A stretch of 64,000 bases of DNA from Mucor racemosus (lineage: Eukaryota; Mucoromycota; Mucoromycetes; Mucorales; Mucoraceae), in contig JAPEHQ010000004.1 of NCBI GenBank assembly GCA_027405735.1, forward strand, positions 1,178,001-1,242,000, read 5' to 3'. Position numbers and translations under genes: made by a program. The notes beneath the pieces are model-generated. The model saw nothing but the letters and a program-made list of their open reading frames with translations, ran no database searches and was not told where the DNA came from. Shown here one piece after another: positions 58,439 to 64,000 of this stretch (its first letter is position 1; every line of letters begins with the position of its first letter).

Positions 58439-59504
58439 TTATATATTTATTGATTTGTCGTCTGCTGAAAATTAAAAAGGAAAGATGAAAATTAAGAAAA
58501 AAATAAGAGAAAGAGATGGCTCTGTTAAAAGAAAGGAAGGGGTGGGGTTGATAGAGGAAAGAAGCTTTTCAAACAATAAATAAGAAAAGAGAAAAAGAAA
58601 AGAGTTAATGTTTTGTTTAATCGAGTAGTTTTTATACATTTTGAAGCGGGAAACAACATGTAGGACAAGTTACACTTCATCAAGTAATGCAATCTATTAT
58701 TTGTGTTGCCTTGGTGAATTTCCGCCAATTCTATGTGTGTGCCCAAAATATAGGAAAATCAATTGGGGGGTCTATTGTAAAGAAAAGTTTCTATAGAAGG
58801 TTGCGCTATCATTTTATAAAAGTGATTATATTGAAGCATAAGTTTTCTTTTTTGTATTGATTTGTTTGACATTTGATATATAAACATAGCAGTAATAAAC
58901 ATAATCTCGAGAAAAAAAAAGGCACGCACTTTTGATTGGTTGTTTAACCATATTATTTTCTTTTTGTTTCTCTAAAAAAGGACATCATCCTCTCTTTTAC
59001 CTTTCTTAGTTTAACTTTTTATGTACAACATTATATATTTGAGAAACAACCGGATATATAAGGACGAAATAATAGGTACAATTTGTTCTAAATGAGGGGA
59101 TTGATCTTTTTTCATTTTATTATCATAAATTATAATGCAACCATTGAAACGAGAAATAATAAAAAATCATGTGCAATGACTTGATTCAGTGTTGCCATGT
59201 CAATAAAAGATGCAAACTCACTGACCATGTTACCACCATAGCAACCGTACAATTCCCATAGCAACCGTAACCATAGAAACTAACATAAATCTTTTGTTTA
59301 TTACCCCTGAATCAATATTGCCTTTACATGAAAGAGATTGGTTTGATGTATTAAACAATTATATCTTTTTTTCGCTAATGCTGCTTCATTTCCTATTTGA
59401 AAACGCGACCTTGATTTTTTATATTTAAGTGTGCGTCGTTTTTATTTTTACCACTATTTCCTTTTTATGAATAATATATAAAAATACATTTCATCATTAA
59501 AAAA
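58439..59504. other. Divergent promoter region
   Basis: About 1.1 kb between the LysM gene (-) and the OB-fold gene (+). It includes the X-box-like cluster at 59191-59280. The ORF at 58525-58746 is chance. Confidence 0.6.
59191..59280. promoter_or_regulatory. Cluster of RFX X-box-like motifs
   Basis: GTTGCCATGTCAAT at 59191-59204 differs at two positions from the palindromic RFX/Crt1 X-box GTTGCCATGGCAAC. Downstream, CCATAGCAACCGTA is repeated with a 20-bp period (59236-59249, 59256-59269) and a decayed third copy follows (ccatagaaac). GTTACC at 59229 also faces the first AGCAAC. The cluster is 225-315 bp upstream of the OB-fold gene start and about 0.8 kb from the LysM start. RFX factors (Crt1 in yeast) regulate DNA-damage and cell-cycle genes. 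Confidence 0.45.
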
Positions 59505-60437
59505 ATGAATAAAATCGATATCCCAGAAGAAAATTTACATTGCCATCATATATTATTCATTAAAGATGTTGTGAATTCAACATTTATATCAAACAAAAAC
59601 TGCTTCAAAACACAATGTACACGATTAAGTTATAGAAAAGCCAGGTCAGCATTTTTTGGATTTAATGTACACACACAAATTTTTACAAATTTTTCTTCTA
59701 CAATTTACATTAGGCTGAATGGAATTATTGTAGTTGCACAGAAATCTTTATTGTCAAACGAAAATGATGAACAATATATTTGGTTAGGTGAGATTGTAAT
59801 CGAAAGCAATGAAAAAAAGAGAAATTACTTATATATGTTTCAATATAAAGATGATGGTACAAGTGTCATACGAGTGATATTACCTTCTAGTATTATGTCA
59901 AGAAAGGATACATTCTTAATTGAAAAGGGCGCTTCAATCACTGTATTTGGAAATGTAGAAAAGCTTAACAATAATGAAATTATATTACAATGCAATGGAT
60001 TTAAAGTGGATGAAGATGGTGGTGGCGTAGGTGAAATTCATCATTGGCTGAAAGCCATAGCAGACAGACCACAAAATATACCCATCCAGACCAATATGTT
60101 TTATAGTATATCATCAGCACCATCACCGAATCGATTATTAAACGAGAATTTTATGGCTTCACCACTAAGGGATTTCAGTACTGAGAATACCGGTTATTTA
60201 TGGTCCCCAGATCATGCTTTTGCAACATCAACACCATTAAGGGCAATCATCAAAGAAGAAAGCGGCGATCAAGAGGAAGGGATACATGTAGATGTTATAC
60301 TCGAAGAAGATGAAGATGATTTCGATAGTTTTGGTGAGATTGATCTAGTAGCATTAGAGGCCAATGCTATTCAACAACAGCAGCAACAAGAACAATGTAC
60401 ATCGAATAAGCGTAAATTCTCATTGTCAATGGAGTAA
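59505..60437 (+). CDS. OB-fold protein, possibly STN1-like
   Basis: Single exon, 310 aa. Residues about 13-30 (HHILFIKDVVNST) and 68-170 fit the STN1/RPA2-type OB fold. A first strand carrying the basic-hydrophobic 'xxIRLNGIIVVAQ' is followed by YKDDGTSVIRVILP, ASITVFGNVEKLNNNEIILQCNGFKV and HHWLKAIADRP. The order 'LFI.DV ... G.V ... DDGT.VI ... G..I.V.G.V ... I' parallels STN1 of the telomere CST complex. The C-terminal third is acidic with a Gln run and shows no winged-helix domain, which full-length STN1 of some species has. The OB fold is likely; the STN1 identity is tentative. Confidence 0.7.
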   Translation: MNKIDIPEENLHCHHILFIKDVVNSTFISNKNCFKTQCTRLSYRKARSAFFGFNVHTQIFTNFSSTIYIRLNGIIVVAQKSLLSNENDEQYIWLGEIVIESNEKKRNYLYMFQYKDDGTSVIRVILPSSIMSRKDTFLIEKGASITVFGNVEKLNNNEIILQCNGFKVDEDGGGVGEIHHWLKAIADRPQNIPIQTNMFYSISSAPSPNRLLNENFMASPLRDFSTENTGYLWSPDHAFATSTPLRAIIKEESGDQEEGIHVDVILEEDEDDFDSFGEIDLVALEANAIQQQQQQEQCTSNKRKFSLSME

Positions 60438-60615
60438 TGATTGGATATTTGTGGTCCTCCTATTCCCCCTCCCCACACACAATAAATGTATTTATATAAC
60501 CAATCAGTATGGTTCAAGGTGACTTTATGTCAAAAAACGGATTTGACATTCAAAGGGGAAAGAAAATGGGAAACTCTCATCTTTTTACTTCTTTCACAAG
60601 TTTTCTCATACAAAA

Positions 60616-62246
60616 ATGCTCATACTAAAACATAATAAAAATGAATTTACATCTGAAGATCTAATACAGATTGAAAGAGTAAGTTTTTAGATATAGATAT
60701 CTCGAAAATGTCGAATTAAAATCTTTTAAATACATTAGAAATATCTTCGTTGGGTGACAGACCAAGATGATATTAATACAAATACAATCGAATTGAACGT
60801 TCTAGACTGTAAAGTGACAGATGTTTATGGATATCTATTAGGCATATTTTATAAACTAGATGTATTTGATACATTAAAGATTTCTACCTGTCAATTCCTG
60901 GATTTTCTTGTTGACATTCAACGTACATATCAAGATACGCCATATCACTCATTTTATCATGCTGCTGATGTAGTCATTGTTCTTTACTATATTATATCAG
61001 ATTTGAAAGCAAAAAAGTACTTTTCAAATAGAGAGATAGCCGTCTTGTTTATTGCTGCCATTTGTCATGATGCAGGCCATGTAAGCTTTTTTTTTTTAAA
61101 AAAAAAGAAACCTGAAACTGATTGATTAACTTTTTTGCTTTTTAGACCGGTTATAATAATGACTATCATGTCAAATTGAACACTGAGCTCGCCATTTGTT
61201 ATAATAATATCTCGGTCCTTGAATCCTTATCAGTCGATATTGCTCTTGGCTTATTAGAAAAGCATCAAATCATCAATAATATCGACCACGATTTGTTTAA
61301 AAAAATTATACTAGCAACAGACATGTCATTTCATTATGATTTACTTGCAGAAGCAGGTGTATTAGAAGACATAATATCAACTGTAAATCTTTGGGACGAT
61401 GATGAGCAAGATAGTTGTAGTGAAATGGATGAGATTTTAGCTGTATCTGAAACATTGTCAATTAACGTTCAGCAACAACATCTATCATTTGGAATGATTT
61501 CGCCGACAAATTATAACAGCAAAGGTTTCATTCCTTATGACGAAAATATAAATTCATCATCTTTATCAACATTGCCACAATCGCAAACACCGCTGGATCT
61601 ATCTCAAAGATTATCTTTTGCTTGCATTTTACTACATGCTGCTGATATCAGTAACACTGTCCGTTCTTGGCCTATCTCTAAACAATGGTCTGATTTGATT
61701 GTACAAGAATTTTTTAGACAAGGAGATGCCGAGAAATTGGCTGGGTTGCAGGTTTCTCCGGGAATGGATCGTGATTTAGTCACTCAACCAAGTATCAGTT
61801 TGAAATTTGGTGATTTCGTTGTAAAGCCTTATTTTGAAGCTTTGGCAGGATTGCTACCCAGGGCTCGAGTATTGGTAGATACTCTCCAAGAGAATCGAGA
61901 AGAATGGCTTAGATTGAAAGCAAGCCCATTCTCTACTTCCATTACAAATTATTTCAATGGTTACCTTACTACTTCTCGATTTCCTCCATCTACATCAACA
62001 TCAAAGGTCCGAAAAGTCAATGTACCTGCCGGTACAGTTGCGATTCCATTAAATGATTCTGCTGCTGTTACTACAAAGAATTCATCCGTAAAGCCTATGC
62101 CGATATTACGTACTACAAGTCATTCTAGTATATTATTATCTTCGCCGCACACTTCGGTCTCATCCGAATTGAGAAGAAATAGTGCTGATCACAGAAACAG
62201 ACAACCAAGACCAACAACAACAACAAAGCAACAAATTCAAATTTAA
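60616..62246 (+). CDS. Class I cyclic-nucleotide phosphodiesterase
   Basis: Three exons: 60616..60678, 60739..61080, 61146..62246, giving about 501 aa. The catalytic HD domain has YHSFYHAADV (metal-binding His region, about 90-99), AAICHDAGHTGYNN (His131-Asp132, split by an intron), ILATDMSFHYDLL and LLHAADISNTVRSW (Asp302 region). It also has QEFFRQGDAEKLAGL with the PDE-specific glutamine zone. The enzyme hydrolyses cAMP (or cGMP) to 5'-AMP and so ends cAMP-PKA signalling. A ~75-residue acidic/Gln-rich insertion separates the ILATDMSFH and LLHAADIS motifs. The C-terminal ~120 residues are Ser/Thr-rich. No N-terminal regulatory domain is present. The RGS gene follows 308 bp downstream on the same strand. 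Confidence 0.93.
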
Positions 62247-62553
62247 ATGTTGTTTTTAACACTGTACATTCCTTTTTATTTTATATTGTATTATATTGTA
62301 TCATTCTTAGACTTTTTGTATATATACATTTTTTATATATATATATAAATATTAATAAAATCCTCTTATCCAAACAGGTTTTTAAGGAGTTTTTGATGTT
62401 GTTGATCGAATGCCACGTTTTTCATATTGTACCACCAAAAAAGTTAAACGTAAATTGAAACGTAAAAACATAAACAAATATGAATTCTGTTTGCTTTTTT
62501 TTTTTACTTTGTTCTTCTTTCACACACATACACACATAATGTATTTATAATAA
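62247..62553. other. Spacer between PDE and RGS genes
   Basis: 3' UTR of the phosphodiesterase (AATAAA-like 'ttaataaaatcc' near 62352) and the short promoter of the RGS gene, with a T-rich tract and a (CA)-rich patch just before the ATG. Confidence 0.6.
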
Positions 62554-63222
62554 ATGAATATTTCATTAGAATCAATATTAGAATCCAAAGACAATCATTA
62601 TGATAATTTTGCTCTTTATATGCACCATACCTATTGTATAGAGAATTTGTATTTTTGGCAAGATGTTCAAAATTACAGATTAAATCCTGCTTTTACCACT
62701 TACCAAACCATGATTAAAAATTATATTGTAACAAGTGCACCACATGAAATTAATATACCTTGCGATATGCGACAACAATTACTAGACCATCATACCCCAC
62801 ATTGCTTTGATGAAGCTGCTGAATCTATATTAGAACTCATTCGAGTCAATTCATTTTTGCCCTGGCATCAAGATTATAATGCTACAGCTACTACACGCTA
62901 TTCTACTGCTACAAGAAACTCTCTCTCTCCTTCAATGTCATTTCCAGATCGTTGGAATCTTAGTAAATATCAACAAACATCATCATTTAATACAAGTAGA
63001 CCAAGTTTTAGTTCGGTAAGATCATCATCAGCAACATCCATGTTTAATTTTATGGATAAATCAAGGAATAATGCCGATGGCTCATCAACAAGTATTACAA
63101 CAAACATATCGGGCATGTTTCAAAGAAAACGACAAGCTCTTATGATTCGAATGAAAAAGACATTTATTGAGCATGATTTTAATAATAAAAATAACAGCTT
63201 TTCTTGGCTTGCTAAGAAGTAA
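62554..63222 (+). CDS. RGS-domain protein
   Basis: Single exon, 222 aa. The RGS fold occupies the first ~115 residues: MNISLESILESKDNHYDNFALYMHHTYCIENLYFWQDVQNYR, then PHEINIPCDMRQQLLD and FDEAAESILELIRVNSFLPW. RGS proteins accelerate GTP hydrolysis by G-alpha subunits. The rest is a Ser/Thr-rich tail with a basic C-terminus. No DEP domain or membrane span is present, so it is a minimal RGS protein. It follows the cAMP phosphodiesterase on the same strand; both would lower G-protein/cAMP output. Confidence 0.92.
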   Translation: MNISLESILESKDNHYDNFALYMHHTYCIENLYFWQDVQNYRLNPAFTTYQTMIKNYIVTSAPHEINIPCDMRQQLLDHHTPHCFDEAAESILELIRVNSFLPWHQDYNATATTRYSTATRNSLSPSMSFPDRWNLSKYQQTSSFNTSRPSFSSVRSSSATSMFNFMDKSRNNADGSSTSITTNISGMFQRKRQALMIRMKKTFIEHDFNNKNNSFSWLAKK

Positions 63223-63307
63223 AAAAAAAAAAACCCACTTTTTATTTTCGTGTTTTTAGTATAATATTAATCATCAAGTAGCGCCTCAGACTGAACAAAC
63301 AGGATTT
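63223..63307. other. Convergent spacer between RGS and KH genes
   Basis: A short A-run and AT-rich 3' flanks; nothing else. Confidence 0.6.
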
Positions 63308-64000
63308 CTAAATATTATTATATTGCATATATCGTTGTGCTTCTGTTGATAACTCACAGTAAATTTCATCGTCCTCGTCTTGTGATGGCACAGTATCCAT
63401 AAATACTAAATCGTCTTCCGCTTCTTGTTTATAAAATTTGTTGCCTGGTGCACACATTGCCAATGTGATATTTTCCTCCAATTGTTGTGTCAGTAATTTA
63501 ACAGCTTGATAAAAGTTTCTAATATATTCTTCTCCAGCTGGTACAGAAATACGTACAATACGTTCTGTTGAATTTGGTAAAAATCGAGGCATGATTCTAA
63601 CTTCAGTATTTGTTTGTTTGGCCATGTCCTGAAATATGTTTTCTCCATTTTGCTTTTTGCCACCTTCTTTTAAAAAATTAATAAACAAATCTGGCAATAT
63701 AAAGTCCATGCCATTTAATATCTAGTTGATATGTTAAAAATTATGCAATATATTTACAAAATCACACACATATTTACCGGATCATTAAAAGCTTTAACAA
63801 GTAATTCAAGGCAGTTCGTACATGCATTAGCGCAATCCTCGGATTTTCCCCTCATATGGAAAAGTCTCATGAATTGACGTGGGGACTCATATTTGCTAAA
63901 CTGAAGGAAGACATGATAAAAGTTTGTGATCCCTTGTATGGTTTTGCCTTGTGGGCCGATGATTTTTCCAGAATAGGATCGCGGTATAAGAACTCGTAAG
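63308..64000 (-). CDS. KH-domain RNA-binding protein (5' end beyond window)
   Basis: Two exons are visible on the minus strand: >64000..63778 and 63721..63308 (stop), joined by a 56-nt GT-AG intron. The upstream exon encodes VLIPRSYSGKIIGPQGKTIQGITNFY, a KH motif with its GPQG loop (the G-x-x-G signature that contacts RNA). The second exon carries RIVRISVPAGEEYIRNFYQAV, which looks like the end of a second, degenerate KH repeat, followed by an acidic C-terminus. KH proteins bind single-stranded RNA. The N-terminus is missing, so the subfamily cannot be named. Confidence 0.85.

Noticed and set aside
1..64000. CRISPR arrays, operons, bacterial promoters, rRNA genes
   Set aside because: The window is eukaryotic; no spaced direct-repeat array or rRNA sequence was seen.

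Overview
The window is AT-rich nuclear DNA from an early-diverging filamentous fungus, most likely Mucoromycota (Mucorales-like). Genes are compact, with many short GT-AG introns of about 50-90 nt. The gene content is typical of a eukaryotic fungus: HMT1-type ABC transporter, GINS subunit Psf3, RPS24, aspartate-semialdehyde dehydrogenase, SURF4/Erv29, cAMP phosphodiesterase, RGS protein. Nothing indicates a bacterial replicon. All calls come from reading the sequence; no database search was possible.

Layout. 0-7.7 kb: two minus-strand membrane transporters (ABC half-transporter; MCT-like MFS carrier) separated by a dispersed repeat (R1). 7.7-11 kb: gene-poor. 11.1-16 kb: RhoGEF (+), membrane GNAT (-), Psf3 (-). 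16-20 kb: two small hypothetical ORFs and a MITE candidate. 20.2-22.7 kb: RPS24 (+) and a secreted pepsin-like protease (+). 22.7-24.8 kb: a tRNA-derived SINE with long target-site duplications and a dead Tc1/mariner transposase. 24.9-31 kb: CABLES-like cyclin-box protein (+), HOM2 (-), SURF4/Erv29 (+). 31.7 kb: tRNA-Val(AAC). 32-57 kb: a transposon-rich block containing an hAT-like MITE, R1 repeats in inverted orientation, nested solo LTRs, a pol III-like tRNA relic, a dynein intermediate-chain pseudogene and two complete Ty3/Gypsy chromoviruses. In both chromoviruses the gag-pol frame is open, the paired LTRs look identical and 5-bp target duplications are present. 57-64 kb: LysM secreted protein (-), OB-fold protein (possibly STN1-like, +), cAMP phosphodiesterase (+), RGS protein (+), KH-domain protein (-, cut by the window end).

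How the genes relate. The cAMP phosphodiesterase and RGS genes are adjacent and co-oriented, and both damp G-protein/cAMP signalling. The RhoGEF and CABLES-like genes add small-GTPase and cyclin-linked functions. The rest are unlinked housekeeping or secretory genes. The most unusual items are a candidate 2-nt microexon in the MFS gene, a 15-nt microexon in PSF3, the shared T-run in place of a tRNA-type primer-binding site in both chromoviruses, and the stacked retroelement insertions around 47-54 kb.
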